Shown: in pieces, positions 5,591-13,136 of the stretch
Layout: every line of letters begins with the position of its first letter
Position numbering within the stretch: position 1 is the stretch's first letter
Origin: an uncultured Clostridia bacterium
GTDB taxonomy: Bacteria; Bacillota; Clostridia; Christensenellales; Pumilibacteraceae
Direction of reading: 5' to 3'
DNA: 13,136 bases
Assembly (NCBI GenBank): GCA_947627075.1
Contig: CANQUR010000030.1
Location: 1 to 13,136 of the forward strand
Translations under genes and position numbers: made by a program
Notes under the pieces: generated by a model
The model's database searches: none
Told to the model about the DNA's origin: nothing
The model's input: the letters and a program-made list of their open reading frames with translations, nothing else

Positions 5591-6856
5591 TCAGCTTTTG
5601 AGGGTTTCGCCGCTCACTCCGTCCTGATACATCATCCAAAATCCTTCGCCTCGAGGCTTATCAGCGTCGAACGGCAACCATCGTGCGTAGCCGTCGAAAA
5701 GCTCCGGAGGAGTATCCGAATAAACCGACGGGACACCGTAGCATATATAATCTCTGCCTATCACGCCCACTATGTAAAATCGTTTTTTGTCATAATTTAT
5801 CTTGACGAATTTACTGCCGGGGATAAGCCGCTCTATCGCAGTGAACCGTTCGCAAGAATTCATGAGTTTTTCGATCTGCGCGCTACTGCGTTCAAAAAAA
5901 GTAGCCCTTCGTCTCGACGGTCTTTTCGGTTCTTCTACCCGATAATCACGTAAGGTCACTCTTCTCGCCATGGCAATCACCTCGGGCTTTTCGCAAACGG
6001 TAATATTTTGTTCGTTGTTACGTATCCCCTTTTCTTGTTTATCGTCTTGCGTCGAGGCCGTTTTTATTTCCTTATCCGCTATAACCTCTCGAACGTCTTT
6101 CGACGATTCGGCGGACGCGTTCGCCGCCATGCCCATGAGACGAAGATATTTTTGCTCCAACTCGTGCGGCATTATTTTATTATTCACGATAGAGCCCTCC
6201 TTTATTTTCTTTTTTTCCTCAAGCTTATTTTCGACATATGTAACGTCCGCCTTTTTTTCCGATTTCAAATGACTCGGCGGCACACTCGAAGCCTTAAGCT
6301 TTGCATTGTCTGACTTTTCGCTAAAAGGTATTGCGTTCGTTTTTTCGGTAACTACATCTTCTTTTACGGTGGAGGCGACTTCGTTTGCCATATTGACATA
6401 TGCAGGATAATAATTGCTTTCGGCTATGGCAAAATCGTCGTACTTCGGAGGCGATATTCTTTTGAAATAATCGCCGCTTCGACTCGGACCGCTGAAAGAT
6501 ATGAACGAATCTTCCTTTATCGTGCCCGTTTTGCGAGCCACTTTTGCCATAATGACGTCATGGGAAAGCTTCTTTGAGCAATTGCTTCCGTACATTATCA
6601 CCTTGTCACTTATAACGGCAGCATGGATCTCGTCCGCGCCTATGTCGCCCGGATCGAAATTTATACATCGATCCCCGCCGGCTATCCCCATGACAAATAG
6701 ATCGTCTCCGGAAAATATAGCCAGCTTGTACTTGCCGCGCGGATCGAGATCAAATGTATTCAATTTACATTTCACTCCGAAATCGGTTTTTTCAAGCATC
6801 AGAGTGCCGCGCGCGATGTTTCCCGTAAGGATGACCAGCTTTTTGATATACTGCAT
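5591..6856 (-). CDS. Conserved clostridial protein of unknown function (421 residues)
   Basis: I do not know a named function. Three parts are visible. Residues 1-110 form a compact, beta-rich N-terminal domain (LVILTGNIARGTLML to VIMAKVAR). Residues 110-290 are a charged, low-complexity Lys/Glu/Ser linker, probably disordered. Residues 290-421 form a C-terminal domain with a basic patch (KRPSRRR, 311-317), then a helix, then IPGSKFVKINYDKKRFYIVG, YICYGVPSVYSDTPPELFDG and GEGFWMMYQD near the end. From memory, that last block is a signature of an unnamed Clostridia protein family. No signal peptide or membrane helix is present, so it is probably cytoplasmic. The start is firm: AGGAGG at 6863-6868 lies 6 nt upstream. 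It precedes the lipoprotein gene on the same strand, but that gene has its own promoter. Confidence 0.85.
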   Translation of the reverse strand: MQYIKKLVILTGNIARGTLMLEKTDFGVKCKLNTFDLDPRGKYKLAIFSGDDLFVMGIAGGDRCINFDPGDIGADEIHAAVISDKVIMYGSNCSKKLSHDVIMAKVARKTGTIKEDSFISFSGPSRSGDYFKRISPPKYDDFAIAESNYYPAYVNMANEVASTVKEDVVTEKTNAIPFSEKSDNAKLKASSVPPSHLKSEKKADVTYVENKLEEKKKIKEGSIVNNKIMPHELEQKYLRLMGMAANASAESSKDVREVIADKEIKTASTQDDKQEKGIRNNEQNITVCEKPEVIAMARRVTLRDYRVEEPKRPSRRRATFFERSSAQIEKLMNSCERFTAIERLIPGSKFVKINYDKKRFYIVGVIGRDYICYGVPSVYSDTPPELFDGYARWLPFDADKPRGEGFWMMYQDGVSGETLKS

Positions 6857-6873
6857 ACCTTGCCTCCTTGGGC

Positions 6874-6879
6874 ATTATA
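6874..6879 (-). promoter_or_regulatory. -10 element upstream of the 421-residue gene
   Basis: TATAAT on the minus strand, 17 nt before the ATG and just ahead of the AGGAGG site. No good -35 lies at 16-18 nt (the bases there read AAAACG), so it is either an activator-dependent promoter or one read by an alternative sigma factor. Confidence 0.4.
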
Positions 6880-6972
6880 CTCTAATTTATATGTTACGTT
6901 TTACCAAAAATTGCCTTTTAAGGTCGAAAAACAAGCTTTAGAGTGAAATGTGCACATATGTCGCATTCTTCT

Positions 6973-7161
6973 TCATTTCAAAAGATCTTTATATTGCTCC
7001 AATAATTCCTTGTAACGCCATAGAGCATGGGCGCGAATAGGTCGAGTATATGGCGGAGTAATAAATATCAAGACAACGGCAAAGTCTCCGCTACCCTTTT
7101 GTAAGCCAATAAGTTCGCCGTTTTTGATCCTTTGTTTTATTCTGTTGTGATAAGAATACAC
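6973..7161 (-). CDS. Small conserved-looking protein of unknown function (62 residues)
   Basis: GTG start (7159-7161) preceded by GGGAG with a 6-nt gap, so the short frame is credible. The protein opens with YHNRIKQRIKNGEL, has a hydrophobic beta-like core (FAVVLIFITPP), then RPIRAHALWRYKELL and a basic C-terminal helix. It has no signal peptide or Cys pair. The pattern (YHN...I..GEL...VL.F...RPIR...) recalls a family of 60-70-residue clostridial proteins that databases often label 'thermostable hemolysin delta-VPH', a label with little support. That resemblance is from memory and is weak evidence. The gene diverges from ssrA, 91 bp away. I see no clear promoter of its own. Confidence 0.65.
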   Translation of the reverse strand: MYSYHNRIKQRIKNGELIGLQKGSGDFAVVLIFITPPYTRPIRAHALWRYKELLEQYKDLLK

Positions 7162-7210
7162 TTTTCGCTCCCATTCGAGTCTTTTTTTGAATTGCTGTCA
7201 CAAAAAAGTA

Positions 7211-7239
7211 TTGACAAATTCGAGCTTTGGTAGTATAAT
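7211..7239 (+). promoter_or_regulatory. Consensus promoter of ssrA
   Basis: TTGACA (7211-7216), 17-nt spacer, TATAAT (7234-7239): a perfect housekeeping promoter. Transcription should start near 7246, a few bases before the mature 5' end of the tmRNA at 7253. Confidence 0.92.
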
Positions 7240-7252
7240 GCTTTTACCTCAT

Positions 7253-7617
7253 GGGGGTGTATAGGCTTCGACGGGGTACTATACGATCGGATATAAGCAT
7301 GTGGTAGTGCGGCTACCTTAAAACGCAAAACAAAATAAACGCTAATAATCAAAAAGTTGCAAGACCCGCTCTTGCGCTCGCTGCTTAATCTAATATAGCA
7401 GTCGTTGTGCCTTCCTTCCTGTCCGGAAACGCACAATGTCAATTTCGACAGGCTACGGTATGTATATCGTGACACGATCTGCATACGACAAAAAAGGTCA
7501 TGAAACGCGCCATTTCGTTCGCTTAAAACGCATTTCGAGACTCAAAGCAAACTAAACATGTAGAAGATCCGATGGGCGGTATTTCGGAAGGGAGTTCGAT
7601 CCTCCCCACCTCCACCA
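7253..7617 (+). ncRNA. ssrA: tmRNA (transfer-messenger RNA)
   Basis: Rescues ribosomes stalled on broken mRNAs and tags the product for proteolysis. The tRNA-like ends pair: GGGGGTG (7253-7259) with CACCTCC (7607-7613), followed by A7614 and encoded CCA. The T arm is GGGAG-TTCGATC-CTCCC (7590-7606). The 5' region contains the usual GGCTTCGACGGGG. The resume codon is GCT at 7341, preceded by TAAAC as in the Bacillus subtilis tmRNA. The encoded tag is ANNQKVARPALALAA (7341-7385), ending in TAA (7386-7388), with the ALAA protease signal. The following 200 nt hold GC-rich pairing segments, as expected for the pseudoknots. It is the one-piece, unpermuted form, 365 nt long. Confidence 0.97.
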
Positions 7618-7626
7618 AATCAAAAT

Positions 7627-7676
7627 AATCCGAACCTGGCAAGGGTAATCGTAACCCGCGATTGGTTCGGATTTTT
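7627..7676 (+). terminator. Terminator of ssrA
   Basis: AATCCGAACC (7627-7636) pairs without mismatch with GGTTCGGATT (7664-7673), followed by a T-run. The loop holds a smaller hairpin, GGGT-AATCGT-ACCC. It begins 10 nt after the tmRNA CCA. Confidence 0.88.
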
Positions 7677-7680
7677 ATTA

Positions 7681-7780
7681 AGACCAATAAAAAACGGTTT
7701 GAGTTTTTGTTCAGGTCACAAAAAGCAGTTAGAAGTTTTTGTTTCAGACCAATAAAAAGTGATTTGAGTTTTTTATTCAG
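7681..7780. repeat. Three degenerate 33-34-bp tandem units, each an A-tract/T-tract stem-loop
   Basis: Units at 7681-7714, 7715-7747 and 7748-7780. Each contains an A-run, a variable middle of about 10 nt, then GTTTTT and a closing TTCAG or TTTCAG. Units 1 and 3 share CCAATAAAAA and TTTGAGTTTTT. Each can fold as an A-run paired with a T-run, for example AATAAAAA with TTTTTATT in unit 3. A fourth unit starts at 7781 and merges into the terminator hairpin. They look like eroded terminator copies between two convergent transcripts. Confidence 0.55.
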
Positions 7781-7786
7781 ACATGA

Positions 7787-7816
7787 AAAAGCGGCAGGGA
7801 CTACCCTACCGCTTTT
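7787..7816. terminator. Terminator of the LRR protein gene (bidirectional form)
   Basis: AAAAGCGGCAGGG (7787-7799), loop ACTA, CCCTACCGCTTTT (7804-7816): a 13-bp stem with one mispair on the plus strand that becomes a G-T pair on the minus strand. T-tracts follow in both directions. It lies 32 nt beyond the stop codon of the minus-strand LRR gene. Confidence 0.88.
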
Positions 7817-7848
7817 GTACTTATCAAATTATTAGCTTATGCCGACCA

Positions 7849-10800
7849 TCAAGCCCATTTTGTGGGGGTGTCGTTCACATAGCGCCAATAGTTCCCTGAT
7901 GTTGCGGGTTCACTTGCTTCGTAGTAATATACCGTGCCAAATCCGCTCGTTGCAGCATCGCTCGTAAATTCGCTTTTCGTTCCATAGAAGAATATATCGA
8001 TAATCGACGTACCGACGCTAAATGCGGAAGTTGTCAATCCCGTCATATTCTTACCGAGGACTATCCATTCCACATTAGCGCATCTTCTGAACGCTCCTGA
8101 TGCAATGTTTGCGCTTCCATTGAAGGTTATGCCCTTGAGAGCGCTGCAATTTACAAACGCATCGTTGGCTATTCTCTGAAGGCTTTCGGGGAAGCTTACC
8201 CTTTGAAGCGCCGTACATTCTTGAAAAGCATTTGTTGCAACGGATACAAGGCTATCGCCCAAATTTACAGTTCTCAAGCCTACGCAAAGTTCGAATGCAT
8301 TATTTCCTATGGTCTCGATATGGGGAAGCGTTATGCTCGTCAAATTACCGTTACGGTAGAACGCCTCGGAACCTATAGATTTGAGCGTGCTCGGGAATTG
8401 AATGCTTTGAAGTTTACTGTAAGTAGCTCCCAAATCGGTGCTATCCGACCAGAATGCCCTATTTCCTATTGCGGTAACGCCCTCGGGAATAGTTACGCTC
8501 GTAAGGTTGTAATTTTCCCTGAACACTTCATCTCCGATAACATATTCCTTGCCGATATCGGGAAGCGTAAGAGTAGCTACAGAGCCGCTGTAAGATACAA
8601 GCGTCCAATTATCATCGATCTGAACAAACAGGAAGCCGTCGTCGGTGTTCAAAATTATGCTTTCCTCACTCAAGCTCCTGTGAATGTACTTCGCGTGCAA
8701 AGCTATGCCGCCGTTATCGGATCTACCGAGTCTTATATTGAGTTTGGACATATTGTAAATTTCATAAAGACTTTCGCAACCGTCAAACGCCTTGTCGGCT
8801 ATTGTCTTTAATCCCGTGCCCAATGTAATACTCATAAGGTTTTTGCAGGACGCAAATGCGCCTTCGCATATCTCGGTAACGTTATCGGGAATGTCTATAT
8901 TGATTATAAGGGCGCCTTTGAAAGCATTCTTACTGATAGTGGTTATGCTTTCGGGGATAACAAAAGTCTTGATAGATACGCCATTAAGAAGATTTTCCGG
9001 TACCGTGGTTGCACCTTCAGTCAAAACTATGCTCTTTATTGGGCAATTGGAGAATACGTTGTTGCCCAAGCTCGTTATGCCCTTGCCGAAAAGCACAGAC
9101 TCGAGGTTTGCGCAACCGTCAAACGCGCTGTTTGCGATCGTGGTCACACTGTCGGGAATGAATATGTCGGTAATGGCTTCGCAACTTTTGAAAGCCGACT
9201 CATCGATCTTCACTACGCCATCCATTTCTATATATTTCAATTTTCTGCACGAACTAAAGGCATTTTTGCCAATGACAGTGTTTCCTTGCCCCAAAATCTC
9301 GATCTGAACAAGCGACGCGCAAGAGTCGAAAGCATTATCGCCTATCGTGACTACCGACGAGGGTATGGTCAACGATGTTATAGCTGCGCGTTGGAAAGCT
9401 TGCGAACCTATGCTCTCCAAACCGTTTTCGATGGTAAGTTCAACTATCGTGCTTGCATTGAAGGATGTGAAAGCTTGCGCCCCGATACTCTTTACACCGC
9501 TTCCTATAGTCACGCTCTTAAGCGCAGGGTTAGAGACGCAATAGAACGCCTGACTACCTATAGTCGTGTCACCGTTTCCTATTACGGTAACGCTTTGTAT
9601 TGTGTTTTTATTGGAAAATAATTTATCCGGGATAGCCTTTACTCCTCGACCGAACACAATGCTCGTTATGGTTGCTCCGGTGAAGGCGCTTGCATCGATC
9701 GAATAGTCCTCGCCGTCCACTCCGTCGGGAAGAACGGGATCTGATCCGCCCGTATACTTTATGAGCACATATTCATCGTTTACTCTATCGAAGATGTAGT
9801 AATTGTCTACGAGTTTGAGCTTGCTTACGAATTCCTCGTTGTTATAGAGGTTTTCGACATAGCGAGCGTTGAGCGCTATCGAACCGTTGGTATTTGCTTT
9901 AAGTGTAATTGTTATATCGCGGCTACGATTGCATATCTCAAAGAGTGCGGTGCAATTTGTGAACGCTCCGTTCTCTATCGTTTTAAGTCCGCTACCCAGT
10001 GTGATCCTTATAAGGTTGGTACAATTTGTAAAGGCATTGGAAGCAATTGACGTTACGCCGCTACCCAAAGTCACGGTCTGAATGCTTTTATTGTTTTCAA
10101 ATGCACCGCTGCCTATAACATAATTTTTGCCACCGATCGTATCAGGCAAAGTCAATTCGACATTTTCGCCGGTGTATCCGACAAGCGAAATAGCGCCGTT
10201 CTCTACCCAAAATACAAAGCCGTTTTGTCTTATTATGGATTTGTCCGCAGGATCCTGTACATCGCCATCTGCGGGAGGTTGAGAAGTGCTGACTGTTAAG
10301 GCGTTCCTTGCGACCTCTCCGAAGCCGTCGCTGCCTGCCGTCAAGGTTTTGCCCGTCAAATTATAGACGATCTTTATTCCGTCGCAACCGTTGAACGCAG
10401 CTCTATACGTTGTCATAATGACTTGGCCTTGATCGTTGACTACGGGAAGTCCGGTTGCGGGGTTATATTGAGGACCGATCATGCCCGAGCGTCCGACTTT
10501 TTCTTCGGTAAGACCTGCGGGTAAAGTAAAGCTTACAAGTTTATCGCAATTCGAAAATGCCTCGCATGCGATCTCCTCGATACCGCTACCTATCTCCACA
10601 TTGGAAAGCACGGAGTCGCCTTCGTCTCTTGCAAATGCTTGAATATCTATGATCTTTACGCTATCGGGAATAACGACCCTTGTGAGTGACGCAAGGTCGG
10701 CAAAGGAACGGTATCCCAAAATAGCTATGCTTCCGGGTATAGTTACGCTTGTAAGATTTTTACATCCGCTGAATGCGCTTGTGCCTATACCGTAATCGTT

Positions 10801-13136
10801 CTTGTTTTCCTCATCAAATTCCACGGCGCCCTTTGTTCCGGACGCAGTCACGGTCTTAAGGCTTTCGCACATAAAGAACGCCTTCCTTCCTATAATGGTA
10901 ACGGAATTGGGAAGGGATATGGATTCGAGTGCGCCGCATTCGCAGAATGCCTCAAAACCTATCTTGCGCAATCTGCTGTTGTCCGAATTGATATTTACGG
11001 TTTTAAGCGAATATGCTCTGTAGAATGCGTGATCTTTTATCTCTATCAAAGAATTGGGAATCGATATTGTTTTGAGCGAGCGTACGTTTTGGAACGCGTA
11101 CTCATCTATATATTGCACGGTATTTGCCAAAGTCACATTCTCGAGATAAAGAACGCCCTCAAAGGCACCGCTACCTATGGTCGTCGCGCTCGTTACGGTA
11201 AAATCGCCTTTTTTACCTATGGGGTATGCGATCAAGGTATCCTGTCTTTTGGTGTAAACCACACCGTCGACATCGGAATATGTCTTATGATCCGAATCGA
11301 ATTTGATCGCTTCAAGATTGGTGCAGCCTACAAAAAGATCGTAAAACGTGATGGGACCTTCGGTCTCAAAGCTCGGATCGGTCGCTTCCACGGTATAAAT
11401 TTTGAAATTAGAGGGGAATTTTACTTCCTTCAATGAAATACAATTTGCGAAGATCTGGGAATATACGACAAGATCCTCGGTACCGTTTTCGAATTCGACT
11501 TTGTTGAGATTTTTGCAATTTCTGAACGCGCCTACGCCTATTTCCTTTACGCTGCCCGGTATCCTTACTTCGGTGATCTCGCGCGATTCGAAAAGGCTTG
11601 CGCCCAAAGCGTTTATATCGTCGGGTATCTCATATCTGCCCTTGACTCCGAGAGGAAGATAGATCATGTTTTTCACTCCATCTTCGGTATATATCAACGC
11701 GCCGTTTTCGGAAGAATATTTTCCGTTTCGTGACACCTCGTAAACGTCGATATCCTCAAGAGCCGTACATCCGTCGAATATGGTATTGCCGTCTATGGAC
11801 GTTACGGTATTGGGAACAGAGATCCTCTTTAAGTTGACGCAATTGGTAAAGTCGCCGATAATGGACACGGGAATACCATCTACTTCGTCGGGTATCTTGA
11901 CAGATGTCACAAAGTGTATGCCGGCGGGATTTTTACTTACGGTATACGTTCCGTTATTCAATTCATATTGCAATGTCTCCGCAAATATGGGATACAATAC
12001 GATCTTTCCGTCATCGTTCACATCCGACAAATTCCAAGGCCTCAAGCTGTTGCCGTTATCGTCGGTCACACGTTTACCTATGCTGTTGCGCACGGATGAC
12101 CAGCCGATAAACGATTTATATTTATTGGAAGAACTTACCGTAGGCAAGGTGAAATCCATTCCGGATTTTATCACTATGTCATCGGGCAGTTCGCCGTCGA
12201 TCGACTCGCCTGCGAGCGCAAAGGTGACATTATAGGACATAGGCTGCCAATCAGCGTAAAGATTCAAATCTCCGCCGCCGGCAAATATCTTATCGGAATA
12301 TTTGCTGCCGTTGCCGTTAGCGCCGTTCGGTGTGTTGTACCAACCGCCGAACGCCTTGCCTTCCAATTTCGGAACGGGCAAATCGGTCATATCGTCGCCG
12401 GGAGCTTTATAAAGTGTAACGCGTTGCTCACCTGCGATCTTGCCGTCTTCGGCATTGAGCACTATCTTATTTGCTTCTACCGTCAACTCGACAACGTCGG
12501 ATCGGATGTTATCGGCATCGATGTAACACAAGGATATTTTGTTTTCGCCCTCTCTCGTAAGAGTTACCTTGCTTTGATTCACTCCCACTGCATAAGAAGT
12601 ATTTATATCGTTTACCGTTATCTCGTAGCGAACGGCACCGCCGACATAAGTCCAATGCAACATACCGCCGTAATATGCGATCGAAGTATCGTCGAGTTGA
12701 TTGTATATTACGTCTATTTCCTCGGTCGGCAATGATCTTATGTTATCGTTTTCACCAATCGCCGTGATACGTATTTTCGCTCTTTCGCCCATTCCCGTAA
12801 GTACCTCGGTAATGTCGAAGGACGAATCGCTCTTTGAAATAGCGGGGGCGTTATTTACCTGTATCGAATAGGATCGTGCGCCTTGTACGTTGTTCCAAGT
12901 CATAGTATTGCCTATGAGTTTGATACCGCTCGGCGTCGAAAGCGTTTGTTTATCGATCTCGATACGTCTTGCGGCAGGCGTGCCATATCCCTTTGAAACG
13001 GGAGCTATTTCGATCACTATCTTGCCTTGAGCGCACTCTTTATAACTTATAGAAGTATCTATTCCGTTGTATACGTGCTCATGAGCGTCGTCTCCGCAAC
13101 TTATCAATACGTTATAACCCGTTGCGTTGGGCACGT
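7849..13136 (-). CDS. Giant BspA-like leucine-rich-repeat surface protein, C-terminal 1761 residues (N-terminus off the right edge)
   Basis: The frame is open to the window edge; the GTG at 13132-13134 is internal, as it falls inside an ordered domain. From the visible N-side there are two fibronectin-III-like modules (about residues 60-145 and 150-222), then two InlB B/Listeria-Bacteroides-type repeats (about 225-296 with GGWYNTPNG and LYADW, and 300-385 with FIGWS and LYPIF). LRR_5-type repeats of about 23 residues follow (about 395-1720), with the classic pattern SVTIP-x-SV-x-x-IG-x-x-AF-x-x-C. A Pro/Asp linker (951-965) separates two LRR blocks. The C-terminus (YYYEASEPATSGNYWRYVNDTPTKW) is the usual end of this family. 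No LPXTG, SLH or other anchor is present, so attachment is at the missing N-terminus or the protein is secreted. Such proteins bind host or microbial surfaces; the ligand here is unknown. Confidence 0.93.
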   Translation of the reverse strand, partial: VPNATGYNVLISCGDDAHEHVYNGIDTSISYKECAQGKIVIEIAPVSKGYGTPAARRIEIDKQTLSTPSGIKLIGNTMTWNNVQGARSYSIQVNNAPAISKSDSSFDITEVLTGMGERAKIRITAIGENDNIRSLPTEEIDVIYNQLDDTSIAYYGGMLHWTYVGGAVRYEITVNDINTSYAVGVNQSKVTLTREGENKISLCYIDADNIRSDVVELTVEANKIVLNAEDGKIAGEQRVTLYKAPGDDMTDLPVPKLEGKAFGGWYNTPNGANGNGSKYSDKIFAGGGDLNLYADWQPMSYNVTFALAGESIDGELPDDIVIKSGMDFTLPTVSSSNKYKSFIGWSSVRNSIGKRVTDDNGNSLRPWNLSDVNDDGKIVLYPIFAETLQYELNNGTYTVSKNPAGIHFVTSVKIPDEVDGIPVSIIGDFTNCVNLKRISVPNTVTSIDGNTIFDGCTALEDIDVYEVSRNGKYSSENGALIYTEDGVKNMIYLPLGVKGRYEIPDDINALGASLFESREITEVRIPGSVKEIGVGAFRNCKNLNKVEFENGTEDLVVYSQIFANCISLKEVKFPSNFKIYTVEATDPSFETEGPITFYDLFVGCTNLEAIKFDSDHKTYSDVDGVVYTKRQDTLIAYPIGKKGDFTVTSATTIGSGAFEGVLYLENVTLANTVQYIDEYAFQNVRSLKTISIPNSLIEIKDHAFYRAYSLKTVNINSDNSRLRKIGFEAFCECGALESISLPNSVTIIGRKAFFMCESLKTVTASGTKGAVEFDEENKNDYGIGTSAFSGCKNLTSVTIPGSIAILGYRSFADLASLTRVVIPDSVKIIDIQAFARDEGDSVLSNVEIGSGIEEIACEAFSNCDKLVSFTLPAGLTEEKVGRSGMIGPQYNPATGLPVVNDQGQVIMTTYRAAFNGCDGIKIVYNLTGKTLTAGSDGFGEVARNALTVSTSQPPADGDVQDPADKSIIRQNGFVFWVENGAISLVGYTGENVELTLPDTIGGKNYVIGSGAFENNKSIQTVTLGSGVTSIASNAFTNCTNLIRITLGSGLKTIENGAFTNCTALFEICNRSRDITITLKANTNGSIALNARYVENLYNNEEFVSKLKLVDNYYIFDRVNDEYVLIKYTGGSDPVLPDGVDGEDYSIDASAFTGATITSIVFGRGVKAIPDKLFSNKNTIQSVTVIGNGDTTIGSQAFYCVSNPALKSVTIGSGVKSIGAQAFTSFNASTIVELTIENGLESIGSQAFQRAAITSLTIPSSVVTIGDNAFDSCASLVQIEILGQGNTVIGKNAFSSCRKLKYIEMDGVVKIDESAFKSCEAITDIFIPDSVTTIANSAFDGCANLESVLFGKGITSLGNNVFSNCPIKSIVLTEGATTVPENLLNGVSIKTFVIPESITTISKNAFKGALIINIDIPDNVTEICEGAFASCKNLMSITLGTGLKTIADKAFDGCESLYEIYNMSKLNIRLGRSDNGGIALHAKYIHRSLSEESIILNTDDGFLFVQIDDNWTLVSYSGSVATLTLPDIGKEYVIGDEVFRENYNLTSVTIPEGVTAIGNRAFWSDSTDLGATYSKLQSIQFPSTLKSIGSEAFYRNGNLTSITLPHIETIGNNAFELCVGLRTVNLGDSLVSVATNAFQECTALQRVSFPESLQRIANDAFVNCSALKGITFNGSANIASGAFRRCANVEWIVLGKNMTGLTTSAFSVGTSIIDIFFYGTKSEFTSDAATSGFGTVYYYEASEPATSGNYWRYVNDTPTKWA

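Noticed and set aside
6948..6957. 10-bp palindrome ATGTGCACAT downstream of the 62-codon gene
   Set aside because: Too short and isolated, with no T-run for a terminator and no second copy in the window.
7196..7216. TGTCA...TGACA inverted repeat upstream of ssrA
   Set aside because: Only 5-bp arms, 11 nt apart, and one arm is part of the -35 box. This is readily explained by chance.
7137..7484. 115-codon minus-strand frame across the 5' part of tmRNA
   Set aside because: It is antisense to a structurally verified tmRNA and overlaps the better-supported 62-codon gene.
7681..7780. Possible CRISPR array
   Set aside because: The units are degenerate, directly adjacent with no spacers, and AT-rich stem-loops. 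No cas genes are nearby.
8203..12735. Many plus-strand open frames opposite the LRR gene
   Set aside because: The repetitive codon pattern of the LRR gene leaves antisense frames open. Their products are low-information mirror sequences without ribosome binding sites.

Overview
This window looks like a chromosomal stretch from an uncultured member of the Clostridia (Bacillota). The evidence is a set of near-consensus housekeeping promoters (TTGACT or TTGACA, 17-nt spacer, TATAAT-like -10), AGGAGG-type ribosome binding sites, TGA used as a stop, a one-piece tmRNA whose tag ends in ALAA, a zinc-ribbon/TM2 protein, a clostridial-style lipoprotein and a very large BspA-like leucine-rich-repeat surface protein. 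A gut or host-associated habitat is my inference from the LRR protein. I cannot name the genus.

Layout. Positions 1-2236 (minus strand) hold a translationally coupled pair: a zinc-type medium-chain dehydrogenase followed by an MMPL/RND-type membrane transporter that runs off the left edge. Positions 2237-2888 are non-coding. They contain a strong plus-strand promoter, a broken 5' half of tRNA-Arg, an intact tRNA-Arg(ACG) with encoded CCA, a hairpin terminator, and a second copy of the tRNA 3' end 171 bp downstream, together with several small GC-rich hairpins with three-base loops. Positions 2889-3587 carry a divergent pair, a small XRE-family regulator (minus) and a zinc-ribbon TM2 membrane protein (plus), separated by two related palindromes. 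One palindrome fills the spacer of the TM2 promoter. Positions 3749-6856 (minus) hold a beta-propeller-like lipoprotein with its own promoter and an upstream 421-residue protein of an unnamed family. Positions 6973-7161 (minus) encode a 62-residue protein. Positions 7211-7676 (plus) are the tmRNA gene (ssrA) with a consensus promoter and a terminator. Positions 7681-7816 hold decayed A-tract/T-tract stem-loops ending in a terminator. Positions 7849-13136 (minus) hold the C-terminal 1761 residues of the LRR protein, whose N-terminus lies beyond the right edge.

How the genes work together. Most neighbours seem to be independent units with their own promoters or terminators. The two groupings I trust are the dehydrogenase-transporter operon and the XRE/TM2 divergon. 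I found no phage or transposase genes, no CRISPR array and no recognisable defence system. The most unusual parts are the tRNA-Arg duplication zone and the XRE/TM2 operator arrangement.
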